The notes under the pieces: generated by a model
The model's input: only the letters and a program-made list of their open reading frames with translations
Told to the model about the DNA's origin: nothing
Databases searched by the model: none
Virus record (IMG/VR): IMGVR_UViG_3300042525_000901
Coordinates: 1 to 64,000 of that record
Length of the DNA stretch: 64,000 bases
Source: a virus
Reading direction: 5' to 3' (one strand)
In this document: positions 23,784-32,308 of the stretch, piece by piece
How the letters are laid out: each line of letters starts with the position of its first letter
Position numbering within the stretch: position 1 is the stretch's first letter
Made by a program: the position numbers and the translations under genes

Positions 23784-24262
23784 GGGATTATCCGGTCAAG
23801 CAAGCTTGCGACCTTGAGATCGCCATTCATGGCTTTCATGATCCGTGTGCCATAAACCTGACGAACGTTAACATCTTCATTGGACAGAATGGTGACGACG
23901 ATCCAGCACAGATCCTCGCGACCATTTTCTCGCAGATAGATCGTAAGCCGTTCCCCTGCTGCGCGTGCTTCTTGTGACAGGCTTGTGCGCTGAGTTTCTT
24001 CAGGCTCAAAAATAGAACACAATTTTAACTGGCACGCATTAAGCATCGCTCGCACACTTGCTGCATGGTGAGAAGGAAGCTTGTAGTGCTTGCTTTGCTG
24101 AGAGGCTAACAGTAGCTCCTCCATTTTTAGGCGAGCATTTTCCAGCTTGTACGGGTCGGACAAGACGCGATCGCAGATTTCGTCGTCAACAGGCAAGTCA
24201 AGCAACTGGCGACAGAGGTTGGCAACCTCGGCAATTAGTGGATACATCGGATCGGGCTTCAT
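23780..24262 (-). CDS. Unknown helical protein
   Basis: 160 residues, mostly helical with a PxxLxxEVANLCRQLLDLP start, two Cys residues, and a long middle helix (YKLENARLKMEELLLASQQS). The C-terminal part has GREDLCWIVVTILSN. No known domain was seen. It is coupled to the next gene by an ATGA overlap. The promoter region carries a copy of the TTGTGTTGTTTGCGTATA motif on the opposite strand (24276-24296). Confidence 0.5.
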   Translation of the reverse strand: MKPDPMYPLIAEVANLCRQLLDLPVDDEICDRVLSDPYKLENARLKMEELLLASQQSKHYKLPSHHAASVRAMLNACQLKLCSIFEPEETQRTSLSQEARAAGERLTIYLRENGREDLCWIVVTILSNEDVNVRQVYGTRIMKAMNGDLKVASLLDRIIP

Positions 24263-24308
24263 AGCTTTCGTGTCTTGTGTTGTTTGCGTATAACGATAAT
24301 ATCACGAC

Positions 24309-24974
24309 TCAAGGAAGTTCCATTATTTTTGTCGTGAGCGCCCGTGTTCGCCGGGCTTGGTCTGCTCTAAGCGCCGACAAGCTATTGCCAAATCCAGGCG
24401 CGTCTAATTTGCCTTCGTTGTAAAACGCACGCACGCGAGCATCGACAATGCCGTCGAAACCGCGTGCGCGATCGGCGGCTGTGTAACCTTCCTTGAAGGC
24501 TTTGGCCGCTAGTGGAGCCTGGACTAGCATATCGGCGTACACCCACGCCTCAAGCCGCGAAAACTGAGGCTTAGAAATGATGAGCTTTTCGAGTTCGGGT
24601 TGCAGTCGTTTTGCGAGAAGTTCAGCGTCGGCACGCTCGGGCGATCGCGACTGGCACGTTGACGGTTGGCACGAAAACGATCCGACGTTCGGCGCGGCGT
24701 TGCCGGGGTCGGTATGGCCTGCGTAGGCCGACGTGATACCGCCTTCAATCGTCCGCGTCCCTTCCGCCATGCCGATGGCGATCGCGCCTGGGCTGTTGGG
24801 CGTAGCGAAGTCATTGCGGATGGGTTCAAGAGAACCCGACGGCAATGGTCGAACGTTGGTTGATTGGGTTGGTGTTGGTGGCTGTGTGCCGATTGCGTCA
24901 CCGTCGATTGCCATTGCTCCTGACAGAACGATGAACGCGGCTAACCATGTGTTTTGGTTGGATAGAAATTTCAT
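24309..24974 (-). CDS. Secreted or membrane-anchored protein
   Basis: 221 residues with an N-terminal signal or anchor (TWLAAFIVLSGAMAIDGDA), then a proline- and threonine-rich linker and a C-terminal helical domain (PELEKLIISKPQFSRLEAWVYADML, then AAKAFKEGYTAADRARGFDG). This could be a periplasmic domain of a cell-envelope or transfer complex. Its start overlaps the stop of the M23 peptidase gene (ATGA). Part of the minus-strand cluster with an FtsK-like ATPase. Confidence 0.55.
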   Translation of the reverse strand: MKFLSNQNTWLAAFIVLSGAMAIDGDAIGTQPPTPTQSTNVRPLPSGSLEPIRNDFATPNSPGAIAIGMAEGTRTIEGGITSAYAGHTDPGNAAPNVGSFSCQPSTCQSRSPERADAELLAKRLQPELEKLIISKPQFSRLEAWVYADMLVQAPLAAKAFKEGYTAADRARGFDGIVDARVRAFYNEGKLDAPGFGNSLSALRADQARRTRALTTKIMELP

Positions 24975-25594
24975 CGCTTAAGCACGGGCGAGGGTTTACG
25001 TCCGGTCATTGTTTGCCAAACCAAGTCGGCAGGCGGTGCAACTTTTTTGCCATCCTGCAACAGTTCCAAATGGAGATGAGCGCCGGTAGACATACCGGTA
25101 TTGCCGGTGTTGGCGATCGCTTCACCAGCTCGGTATGTGCCGGGGATGCAACGCTTCAGGTGGGCAAGACGGATCTCGCTACCGTCCGGCAGTCGGTAAC
25201 TTCCCCACAAACCATAGCCGTCGGGTTCGTTTCCGCAAATCAGGTCAACGGTTTGACCTGCTTCGATTGCTGCGTAGAGTGGCGTACCTTCGGGTGTGGC
25301 GAGGTCAACACCGCTATGATGCTTTTGCTCGCCTGTTACCGGATGAGTACGCATCCCGAACGGAGACGATACCGTATAGCCTGCGATGCGATCGCCTACC
25401 ACAGGCGTTTTCGATAGCGACGGCGCAACGAATTCAGCGATCGCATTTTTGCGCTGCTCAGTTTCGGCGGCGACGGGTTTGGCGATCGTGCTGGTGGCGA
25501 GGACTCGCAGCGGTTCTCGGAACTCGCGAACGCCAACGATTAGGCAGTTTGCAATGATGACCGCTACTCTAATTTGCTTCAGTGAGGGTGACAT
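24971..25594 (-). CDS. M23 peptidase (LytM type)
   Basis: 207 residues. An N-terminal hydrophobic stretch (IRVAVIIANCLIVGV) likely anchors it in the membrane. The C-terminal half is an M23 domain with all zinc-binding features: HHSGVD (H-x3-D) around residue 113 and GAHLHLEL near the end. Such enzymes cut peptidoglycan cross-links. Encoded with the envelope proteins and the FtsK-like ATPase, it probably opens the wall locally rather than lysing the cell, although a lytic role is possible. Confidence 0.85.
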   Translation of the reverse strand: MSPSLKQIRVAVIIANCLIVGVREFREPLRVLATSTIAKPVAAETEQRKNAIAEFVAPSLSKTPVVGDRIAGYTVSSPFGMRTHPVTGEQKHHSGVDLATPEGTPLYAAIEAGQTVDLICGNEPDGYGLWGSYRLPDGSEIRLAHLKRCIPGTYRAGEAIANTGNTGMSTGAHLHLELLQDGKKVAPPADLVWQTMTGRKPSPVLKR

Positions 25595-26042
25595 CTTTCA
25601 CGACTCCTAATGTTGTATAGCGGATATCCAACACCCGCCGCTCTGTGTTGCCCTGGACTACTCGCCGCTCGGTTCCGGCAAACGTGTAGCAAAGCGGTTC
25701 GCCCAAGATCTCAGCAACTTGCGAGACGGTTTTGCCACTGCCAACTTGGCTAAACATCTGGTACTGAGCCAACGTAATCGGCTCCGGTCTGGGCTCTGTC
25801 TTAAGCGTGCAGGCGTCGATCGCGTCGGTTGCCCCGTAACCAAAATGCTCTTCGTTGATTCGGTCAACCTGGCTGGTGACGGTATCCAAGACGGACGGGA
25901 TAGATGTGACGACGTTTGCCACATCTTCAACCAAGCCAAAGTTAAACCCGTTAGGCTTGGGGGACGTGACGACGCCATGAAGCATTACCAGCGATGCCGC
26001 CAATAATGCGTTCTGGATTGCGTCGTCACGAGAGACTTGCAT
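25569..26042 (-). CDS. Membrane-linked protein of the envelope cluster
   Basis: 157 residues. The N-terminus has a hydrophobic stretch (AIQNALLAASLVMLHGVV). The C-terminal half resembles a small lipid- or protein-binding domain with SKAEILGEPLCYTFAGTERRV-like strands similar to the SmpA/BamE fold (SQVAEILGEPLCYTF). Its end overlaps the next gene by 26 bp. The fold resemblance is only impressionistic. Confidence 0.45.
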   Translation of the reverse strand: MQVSRDDAIQNALLAASLVMLHGVVTSPKPNGFNFGLVEDVANVVTSIPSVLDTVTSQVDRINEEHFGYGATDAIDACTLKTEPRPEPITLAQYQMFSQVGSGKTVSQVAEILGEPLCYTFAGTERRVVQGNTERRVLDIRYTTLGVVKDVTLTEAN

Positions 26043-26305
26043 TAGCGATCACCCCCAAACCACTCCATCTTTTTTAGCTCCTCACCACCTTCGTCACGAG
26101 CGGCAACAACCGCACCCCACGCAATACGACCCGTCGCCTGAGACAGACGAGAGACGGGATTGTCGAGAAATCCGCTCAACTCCTGAGCGCCAAACACGCC
26201 CGAAATTAACGGAAGTCCGACGATTACGAATGACAAAGCAACCCCGGTCGTTGTCCAGGGCTGCTCTTTGATCGCCTTTACGATTAGCGCGTCATCACGA
26301 CTCAT
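26042..26305 (-). CDS. Small transmembrane protein
   Basis: 87 residues with one clear membrane segment (WTTTGVALSFVIVGLPLISG) following a short charged N-terminus, and a helical tail containing ARDEGGEELKKMEW. The ATG has a GGAG ribosome binding site. It directly precedes the 25569 gene (TAATG-like junction) and follows a TTGTGTGTTTTATGTATAAT-type promoter. Confidence 0.55.
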   Translation of the reverse strand: MSRDDALIVKAIKEQPWTTTGVALSFVIVGLPLISGVFGAQELSGFLDNPVSRLSQATGRIAWGAVVAARDEGGEELKKMEWFGGDR

Positions 26306-26333
26306 TACTCAACTCCTGGCTTGTGTATGCCGC

Positions 26334-26356
26334 CATTATACATAAAACACACAAGT
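26334..26356 (-). promoter_or_regulatory. Early-type promoter
   Basis: Minus-strand TTGTGTGTTTTATG followed by TATAAT, about 30 bp upstream of the 26305 start codon. Same family as the other early promoters. Confidence 0.55.
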
Positions 26357-27537
26357 TAGGAAATGATAGGCAGTGCGCTATCAATGGTTGCTACGACGTT
26401 GGTAAAATCGGGCAGATACTCAACTTTCTCGGTCTGTACGTCCAGAATGACGGGAATTTGCTTATGGCGCTTGGGACTGTTCCATAGTTTTAGAAACCGG
26501 TACTCAATCTCTTGCTTGCGTTTGGTGGACTGGAACAACACCGATCGCTGTCCCAAAATTTCGTCAGCAATCATCGTTTTGTTTTCGTCTCGTGCCAGAC
26601 CGAACCACGAGAAACTTCGACGGGCTTGGCTGGTCAGCCCCATGTCTTCGCATAGTGCCGACTGCGTAATCAGGACAACATGAACGCCTGAGTGAGCGGC
26701 CATGTAAACGAGTTGCTGCAAAATCGTTTTGATTTTCTTCGCAAGAATCGTTTTGTTTTCGTCGTCGTATGCCTTAACCATTGCCAACATGGAAACCCAC
26801 TCATCAGCCACGATCAAAAGTTTCTTCTGGGATAACTCAGGGTTCTCCTGGCGCTGTCTTGCGAGAACTTGCATTGACTCCCAAAAGTCAACGACAGCAT
26901 CGGGATTGAACTTGTCATAGTTCCCCGGTCTCGTGACTTTTGCTAGCGGAGGCCATTCGGTATCTTTGGGGTCAATGATACGAATATCGGATTCCGGGAA
27001 TTGTTCCAGCATCGCAGCCAGGAACGCTTTGATCAGATAGGTTTTGCCCATGCGAGTTGCCGCCACGATCGCGACGTGCTTCGGCACGGTCGTGTCGGCC
27101 ATCGTCGCGATCGCGCTGCCATAGCGATCGGCTATCGTTGGCGTTTTGACTGGTTCGGGTGGTAGCGAAATAGGGGGCGGATCGTCGATGGGGGCTGGAA
27201 CGGAGATGGTTGGTGCACTCGCCACCGTTGGCGGGGCGAAATCAAAATCGTCATCATCGTCGTCGTCTGGCTCAATTACGCGCGATCGTCTAGGCGATTC
27301 GGATGGCTCATCCTCAATCTCATCATCGCCGTAGTCATCCCCGGCGGTTTTCATGAGCTGAAACGTTGCCCACGCCGATACTCCGCCCATGACTGCCAGG
27401 GGCAAATTTGGGCGAGACGTTGTGCGGTAGGTTGTGCCGTCCTCAACTCGGATTTCGGAATGCTCCTGAAATCCTGCAAGTACGGCGCAACCTGACGCGA
27501 TTAGGTTGAGCCAAAGTAATGATTTCGTTTTCGACAT
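26356..27537 (-). CDS. FtsK/HerA-like ATPase with membrane segment
   Basis: 393 residues. N-terminal hydrophobic segment (SLLWLNLIASGCAVLAGF), then a very acidic linker (about 75-110, EPDDDDDDDFDFAPP) and a C-terminal ATPase: Walker A AATRMGKTYL around residues 158-167, Walker B LLIVADEWVSM, and the sensor VHVVLITQS. The motor is of the FtsK/HerA superfamily used for DNA transfer or virion packaging. Here it is grouped with an M23 peptidase and membrane proteins. It is coupled to the next gene (27537). Confidence 0.75.
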   Translation of the reverse strand: MSKTKSLLWLNLIASGCAVLAGFQEHSEIRVEDGTTYRTTSRPNLPLAVMGGVSAWATFQLMKTAGDDYGDDEIEDEPSESPRRSRVIEPDDDDDDDFDFAPPTVASAPTISVPAPIDDPPPISLPPEPVKTPTIADRYGSAIATMADTTVPKHVAIVAATRMGKTYLIKAFLAAMLEQFPESDIRIIDPKDTEWPPLAKVTRPGNYDKFNPDAVVDFWESMQVLARQRQENPELSQKKLLIVADEWVSMLAMVKAYDDENKTILAKKIKTILQQLVYMAAHSGVHVVLITQSALCEDMGLTSQARRSFSWFGLARDENKTMIADEILGQRSVLFQSTKRKQEIEYRFLKLWNSPKRHKQIPVILDVQTEKVEYLPDFTNVVATIDSALPIIS

Positions 27538-28178
27538 CAGAAGTTCTCCCCATCACGAGCCATGCCCGCTTGTCGTTCGACAGTAAGCTGACGTTCCCAA
27601 AGGTCAGCCAAATTGCCAATCTGAACCGCTAACAATTCGGGACGCGCTCCGATGGTGCCTACCGTGTAATGACTGACCATCGCCTGCTGTGCCTCGGTTC
27701 GTGCGCCTTCCGGCGTGGCACGAGCGATCGCCAACATCAGCGCTTCTACCTCGATGCGTCGGATAGCTGATTCGCGCACGTCCCCCGTTGCCTTATCGTC
27801 AGCACGAGACGCGAGGAACGATTGGAGACAAACCGTCACGTCTTGCTGATAGCAGTCGGTGTAAGCTTTGTCGCCGCGAAATGAATCAGCGCGTAACGCA
27901 AACTCACGCGCGATCGTATCGATTTCTGCTCTTTGCTCTTCCTGTAGGAACGCCAACAAATTCGACTCAACCGCAGTCACTTCCGACGAACTCGCATTAA
28001 TCGCGAGCGCCGGATCAAATTCGACCTGTTCAGACTTGCTGCCCTCTTCTACCACCTCAACTTTTGATGGCGACATCGCTTGCACCGTAAACATGACAGC
28101 CGCAGCGCCCATCAGCAACTTAGGCCAATGCTCCATCATTAACGACTGAATATCTAGATCCCCCTCACGCTCTTTCAT
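27537..28178 (-). CDS. Transmembrane protein of the envelope cluster
   Basis: 213 residues. An N-terminal membrane helix (WPKLLMGAAAVMFTVQAM) follows a short charged segment, and the rest is predominantly helical (LLAFLQEEQRAEIDTIAREFA). It starts the minus-strand cluster and its stop overlaps the start of the FtsK-like gene. A scaffold or partner of the ATPase is plausible. Confidence 0.5.
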   Translation of the reverse strand: MKEREGDLDIQSLMMEHWPKLLMGAAAVMFTVQAMSPSKVEVVEEGSKSEQVEFDPALAINASSSEVTAVESNLLAFLQEEQRAEIDTIAREFALRADSFRGDKAYTDCYQQDVTVCLQSFLASRADDKATGDVRESAIRRIEVEALMLAIARATPEGARTEAQQAMVSHYTVGTIGARPELLAVQIGNLADLWERQLTVERQAGMARDGENF

Positions 28179-28197
28179 TTTTGCTATCTCCTATTGC

Positions 28198-28218
28198 TTG
28201 CGTTATTGATGTATAATC
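28198..28218 (+). promoter_or_regulatory. Early-type promoter
   Basis: TTGCGTTATTGATG is followed by TATAAT (28212-28217), TG-extended, 38 bp before the ATG at 28256. It is divergent from the envelope cluster. Confidence 0.6.
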
Positions 28219-28255
28219 TAGCATAGAAAACATTACGCAAGATACGCAAGTCCTC

Positions 28256-28597
28256 ATGAACGAAAAAATGACCGGCCAAGTTGAAGCGCTGCAATCTCAG
28301 ATTGGAGAGTTGCAGCGAGACATTGCAGACCTAATGGACACGATTACGTCCGCACGAAAGCTGGTGGAAAAGGCGTTTTCGTGGGATGCAATCCAGCCGC
28401 CGCCGCCCGGTTTTTCGCTTTCTCCGTCCGAGTATGCTGAATTAATCGGCTTGACCCCTAGTGCTATCCGCGCTCGCATTAAGTCCTCAAAGTGGAAGAA
28501 AGGTGTGCATTACGTGGATGTGCGAGCGCCTGGGGCGACGCGTCCTCGGTTCCTGATCAATCCCAAAGCTGTTGAGGCGGGTAGCGATGCTGCGTGA
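28256..28597 (+). CDS. DNA-binding protein, replication operon
   Basis: 113 residues: an N-terminal coiled coil (VEALQSQIGELQRDIADLMDTI) and a C-terminal winged-helix-like DNA-binding domain (SPSEYAELIGLTPSAIRARIKSSKWKKG then a VRAPGATRPRF strand). This resembles excisionase-type or primosomal DNA-binding proteins. Its stop overlaps the start of the helicase gene (28587), so they are translationally coupled. Confidence 0.55.
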   Translation: MNEKMTGQVEALQSQIGELQRDIADLMDTITSARKLVEKAFSWDAIQPPPPGFSLSPSEYAELIGLTPSAIRARIKSSKWKKGVHYVDVRAPGATRPRFLINPKAVEAGSDAA

Positions 28598-30230
28598 ATA
28601 TCAGCGCACGGCAATCGATAGCGTTTTTGGTCAAATGCGATCCGGTGTTTCTGACTCCCTGTTGGTTTCGCCTACCGGATCTGGCAAGACCGTGATCGCC
28701 GCCGATATTTGTCGGCAGGGTTACGAGCGCGGGCGGCGTATTTTATTCGTGGCGACGCGGCAACCGTTGATCGCACAGACAGCAAAAAAACTCTCAGCGT
28801 TTGGGGTAAGCCGCGAACACATTGGCTTAATCCAGGGCGCAAACTCGGAAACGCAATCCGCCCCGGTTCAGGTCGCCTCGCTCCAAACCTTAGCCCGTCG
28901 CAAGTGGTGGAAAGCAAAACCGTTTGACCTCATTATTTACGATGAGGCTCACGAGTCTCGTTTCCATAAGGCCGCGCAAACCGTTCGCGAGCTGTCACCG
29001 AACGGCAAAGTGCTTGGCTTAACTGCTACTCCCTATCGCACTAAGTCGTCAGAAACGCTAGGGAAGTTTTTTAACGGACTAGTCGTGACACGATTAGTTC
29101 GTGAACTTCAAGCTGATGGCTTTCTCGCCAAAGCGGACTACTACGCCGCTGGTGAAGAAACGGATGTTAGCACCGTTCGGATCGCTTCCGATGGTGATTA
29201 CAACCAAGACGACCTACAGCAGGCGTGCAACTCCCCTGAACTGATTGATGATGCGATCGCACATTGGCAAGCGCTAGCTGGGGGGAAACGAACTATTGTG
29301 TTTGCCACCGGCATTGCTCACGCTGACGCCATTCGCGATCGCTTTCAGTCTCTCGGTGTTCGTGCCGAGGTCGTGACGGGTGAGACACCAGAGAAGCGGC
29401 GAAACATTCTTTATAAGCGGATGCGTTCCGGTTCTATTCCTGTGCTGATTTCTGTCGGTGTCCTGACCACGGGCTTTGATGAACCGTCGGTAGAATGCTT
29501 GCTGCTACTTCGTAAGACGTTATCGCGATCGCTTCATGAACAAATGATCGGGCGGGGTCTGCGGATCTCGCCCGAGACTGGCAAAGAGAAATGCATCGTG
29601 ATTGACCAGGCTCGAAACTGCCTGGTTCATGGCGTGCCTGAATTGATCGATGGGTATGAACTCGACCCACCGAAGGATAAGAAAAAACGTGGCGAGGCTG
29701 ACCCACGGTTGAAAGTCTGCCCTGCCTGTTCCAACTACTCGACCGACCCCAAACGCTGCGATAATTGCGGTTACGAGTTTCCAATCCTCGATAGCCAAGT
29801 CGTTGAAATTGAGAATCCAATTTTAGGTTTCTCGAAAATCGCCATTCCAGAAGATCCAGCAGTGCGTCATCGTGCACAGTTTCGCAAGCTATGCGCCCAA
29901 GCATTCAAAAAAGGCTATCAGCCCATGTGGGTGCAAAAACGATGGGCAGAGGCCAAGCCCGACGGCTGCAAAGGTGTCGCGATGGAATGGTGGGATCGCG
30001 CGGCAACCGAGCACATCGAAGACACGTGGCAAGCGATTCATGCTTACAAATCACACCTCGAATTCCTCGCCAGAAAGCACAACAAAGCTAACCCCGGCAA
30101 CTGGGTTCATCATTACTTGTGTGTTGAGTTTGCTGAAGATATTGACCTTATTTCGGACTTAGAGGACTTTGACCAACTTGATGATCAGCCCGAGAGTTAT
30201 TACGCCAAAGAACCCACTCACAATATGTAA
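28587..30230 (+). CDS. RadD-like DEAD/DEAH helicase
   Basis: 547 residues from the ATG at 28587 (GAGGCGG just upstream). Motif I SPTGSGKT (about 30-37), motif II YDEAHES (about 118), motif III LGLTATPYR, motif VI IGRGLRIS. A C-terminal zinc ribbon, CPACSNYSTDPKRCDNCGYEFP (around 375-396), is typical of RadD/YejH-type repair helicases. It would remodel recombination or replication intermediates in the phage-plasmid. Confidence 0.85.
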   Translation: MLREYQRTAIDSVFGQMRSGVSDSLLVSPTGSGKTVIAADICRQGYERGRRILFVATRQPLIAQTAKKLSAFGVSREHIGLIQGANSETQSAPVQVASLQTLARRKWWKAKPFDLIIYDEAHESRFHKAAQTVRELSPNGKVLGLTATPYRTKSSETLGKFFNGLVVTRLVRELQADGFLAKADYYAAGEETDVSTVRIASDGDYNQDDLQQACNSPELIDDAIAHWQALAGGKRTIVFATGIAHADAIRDRFQSLGVRAEVVTGETPEKRRNILYKRMRSGSIPVLISVGVLTTGFDEPSVECLLLLRKTLSRSLHEQMIGRGLRISPETGKEKCIVIDQARNCLVHGVPELIDGYELDPPKDKKKRGEADPRLKVCPACSNYSTDPKRCDNCGYEFPILDSQVVEIENPILGFSKIAIPEDPAVRHRAQFRKLCAQAFKKGYQPMWVQKRWAEAKPDGCKGVAMEWWDRAATEHIEDTWQAIHAYKSHLEFLARKHNKANPGNWVHHYLCVEFAEDIDLISDLEDFDQLDDQPESYYAKEPTHNM

Positions 30231-30245
30231 GCAAGGGGAATCCTC

Positions 30246-30569
30246 ATGAAGCCACCCACAACACGAGACGGCCTGACGTGCCTGAGTGCCGTCGCAAAAT
30301 TCTACGAAGTCCCCACGGCCACCATTATTCAAAAAGTAGGGTCAAGCCACGCGTTTAACTGTGAGCGACCTCGTTACCTGACGAAGGAAGAGGCGATCTC
30401 GTTAGGTGTTGGCACAGCGTCAAAAATCAAATTGTTTCGGTGGGCAGATGACCATCACGAGCTTATCGTCACAGCACTGACCACCAAGCCCGAGCCAAGA
30501 CCACGACCTCAAATCGAGCCTCGCTACCCTCAGTCTACCAATTACACACCTGGAAAATTCCGACGATGA
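30246..30569 (+). CDS. Unknown protein in replication operon
   Basis: 107 residues, with an N-terminal helical part (LSAVAKFYEVPTATIIQKVGSS) that may be a helix-turn-helix, and a proline-rich basic C-terminus. Its stop overlaps the RuvC-like gene start (ATGA), so it belongs to the replication and recombination operon. No family recognised. Confidence 0.5.
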   Translation: MKPPTTRDGLTCLSAVAKFYEVPTATIIQKVGSSHAFNCERPRYLTKEEAISLGVGTASKIKLFRWADDHHELIVTALTTKPEPRPRPQIEPRYPQSTNYTPGKFRR

Positions 30570-31117
30570 TTGAGATCAAGCATTACATTATCGGGATTGA
30601 CCCTGGCACGTCAGGGGCGATCGCCGTCATCGCTCCTAGCAGTGGATTGATTGAAATTCACGATTGCCCTACCCGATCTGTTCGTGGCAGCAATGGCAAG
30701 CCAAAAGATATCTTGGACTTTAGTGGCGTCGCGAGCCTGTTGCGCTCGTACCGAGGAAACGCGATCGCCGTCATAGAAAAAGTCAGTGCGGGTCTTTTCC
30801 GCGCTGACGATGGCAAGTCTGGAGATAAACGCACAGCGATCGGGGCGGTTTCCGCTTCGACGTTTATGCAGAATTTCGGAGCGTGGCAACAGGCTTGTGC
30901 CTGCAACGACATTCCCACTCGCCTCGTAACGCCGTCCGTCTGGAAACGCACCGTGGGTCTTTCAAAGGATAAAGCCCGCTCAATTCGGGTAGCAGCGGAG
31001 CTATTCCCGCGTGCCGACATTTCCGACAGTCACGATCGAGCAGAGGCGCTGATGCTCGCCTACTATGGTTGGCTAGCCGATGCTGACGCTTTTCTCACCC
31101 CGCCCCCAAAACTTTAA
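30566..31117 (+). CDS. RuvC-like Holliday junction resolvase
   Basis: 183 residues with the RuvC/RNase H fold catalytic positions: GIDPGTSGA (about 10-18), an IEKVSAGLF strand (Glu about 72), and a C-terminal HDRAEALMLAYYG helix (Asp about 154). RuvC-type resolvases cut four-way junctions formed in recombination-dependent replication. It is coupled to the preceding gene and precedes the dCTP deaminase by 2 bp. Confidence 0.85.
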   Translation: MIEIKHYIIGIDPGTSGAIAVIAPSSGLIEIHDCPTRSVRGSNGKPKDILDFSGVASLLRSYRGNAIAVIEKVSAGLFRADDGKSGDKRTAIGAVSASTFMQNFGAWQQACACNDIPTRLVTPSVWKRTVGLSKDKARSIRVAAELFPRADISDSHDRAEALMLAYYGWLADADAFLTPPPKL

Positions 31118-31119
31118 TC

Positions 31120-31707
31120 ATGACTTTCTCTACTCCCAACACTGCTTTGCTGTCCCGCTCCGAGATTTCCCGTCGTGCCATCCTGGGGATGATTGATCCG
31201 TTCGTTTCGACCAAAGTTCGGGATGGTGGCATCAGCTACGGCCTGACCGAGACGGGCTATGATTTGCGGTTGTCCTCGATCGACTTCCGGCTCATCACCG
31301 GCAATCTCGATAAACCCATCGACCCGCTCAACTTTGATGCAGGCCGTGAAACGACGCGACTACCGCTTCAGGAGGACGACAACGGGCTGTACTTCGTAAT
31401 GCCTCCGCACTCCTATGCGCTAGGTGTAGCGGTTGAAAAGCTCGTCATGCCGAACGATGTTCTCGCGATCGCCGTCGGAAAATCGACCTATGCTCGCGTA
31501 GGTGTGATCGCAAACATTACCCCAATTGAACCCGGATGGCACGGATACCTGACGTTAGAATTCTGCAACGGTTCAAACGCTCCTGTACGCCTGTATGCCA
31601 ACAAAGGCATTGTGCAACTGCTCTTCTACCACTGCGAGACCGGAGTGGCGTACAATGGCAAATACCAAGGCCAAGCAAACCGTGTTACGCCCGCCTGTGG
31701 TGATTGA
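31120..31707 (+). CDS. dcd: dCTP deaminase
   Basis: 195 residues. Family signatures are GKSTYARVGVIANITPIEPGW (the GxSxxAR motif with active-site region), YLTLEFCNG with the catalytic Glu, and GKYQGQ near the C-terminus. It converts dCTP to dUTP, feeding dTTP synthesis and altering the nucleotide pool. It ends the plus-strand replication operon in front of a strong terminator. Confidence 0.9.
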   Translation: MTFSTPNTALLSRSEISRRAILGMIDPFVSTKVRDGGISYGLTETGYDLRLSSIDFRLITGNLDKPIDPLNFDAGRETTRLPLQEDDNGLYFVMPPHSYALGVAVEKLVMPNDVLAIAVGKSTYARVGVIANITPIEPGWHGYLTLEFCNGSNAPVRLYANKGIVQLLFYHCETGVAYNGKYQGQANRVTPACGD

Positions 31708-31723
31708 ACTGCTGTCTAGAACC

Positions 31724-31763
31724 AAAATACCCTCGTGACGAACAATCACGAGGGTATTTTTTT
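31724..31763. terminator. Strong bidirectional terminator
   Basis: A perfect 15-bp stem (arms 31724-31738 and 31746-31760) with a 7-nt loop, bounded by AAAA and TTTTTTT. It separates the plus-strand replication operon from the convergent minus-strand genes. Confidence 0.9.
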
Positions 31764-31772
31764 GAGTGGTCA

Positions 31773-32099
31773 TTAACGGTCAAAGTCGTGCTTTACCAGT
31801 TCCTCGATCGCCATTTGGGTGAGAATGTCGTCGTCCACGATTGCCTGTCGCCATCTTTTCCACGCTTGAAATGAGCTGCGAGACACCGCCTGGTATCTGT
31901 CTAGATGAGCTAGGTAGCGCTGCACACCGCCAAACACGACAGCCGAAACGAACGCGGCAACGTGCGTCGCCATTGAAATTGCGGCGGCAACGTCGGGAGG
32001 CCACGATAGCCGGTTGGATATGATTGCACCAGCTATCGTGGCGAGATAGGTGCTGATGAGGATAGCGGCGATCGTGTGCGGTGGGAACGGAGCTTTCAT
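31773..32099 (-). CDS. Small membrane protein
   Basis: 108 residues with two membrane segments (IAAILISTYLATIAGAII and ISMATHVAAFVSAVVF) and a helical, arginine-rich cytoplasmic tail. Its start overlaps the preceding 32096 gene (ATGA). A holin-type or membrane-perturbing role is possible but not shown. Confidence 0.5.
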   Translation of the reverse strand: MKAPFPPHTIAAILISTYLATIAGAIISNRLSWPPDVAAAISMATHVAAFVSAVVFGGVQRYLAHLDRYQAVSRSSFQAWKRWRQAIVDDDILTQMAIEELVKHDFDR

Positions 32100-32284
32100 G
32101 GTTTGTACTCTGCGTGAATGTATGTGCGTTTACTTGATGCTGAGGATTTTTGCGTAACTTCGATTCCGGTTCGTGCGAGTAAGGCGATCGCCTGGGGAAG
32201 AACTTCAACGGCTTCGTCTGGTATCAAAAAAAACTTGCGAACGCACTTGCCAGGATTGGCGGGCGCTCGCAAGTCGAACAGCAA
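32096..32284 (-). CDS. Small protein, possibly frameshifted
   Basis: 62 residues from a TTG at 32284. An alternative reading starts at the ATG at 32311 in another frame (MSHVDLAEQIAVRLASA) and would enter this frame at a run of eight T on the minus strand (32226-32233). The C-terminal part (LIPDEAVEVLPQAIALLARTG) looks like real protein in either case. A homopolymer error or a slippage site may thus join the two frames. Function unknown. Confidence 0.4.
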   Translation of the reverse strand: MLFDLRAPANPGKCVRKFFLIPDEAVEVLPQAIALLARTGIEVTQKSSASSKRTYIHAEYKP

Positions 32285-32308
32285 TTTGCTCGGCTAGATC
32301 TACGTGGC

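Noticed and set aside
24276-24296. Plus-strand promoter of the early family
   Set aside because: The motif is good, but no plus-strand gene follows; kept only as a possible operator for the divergent gene at 24262.
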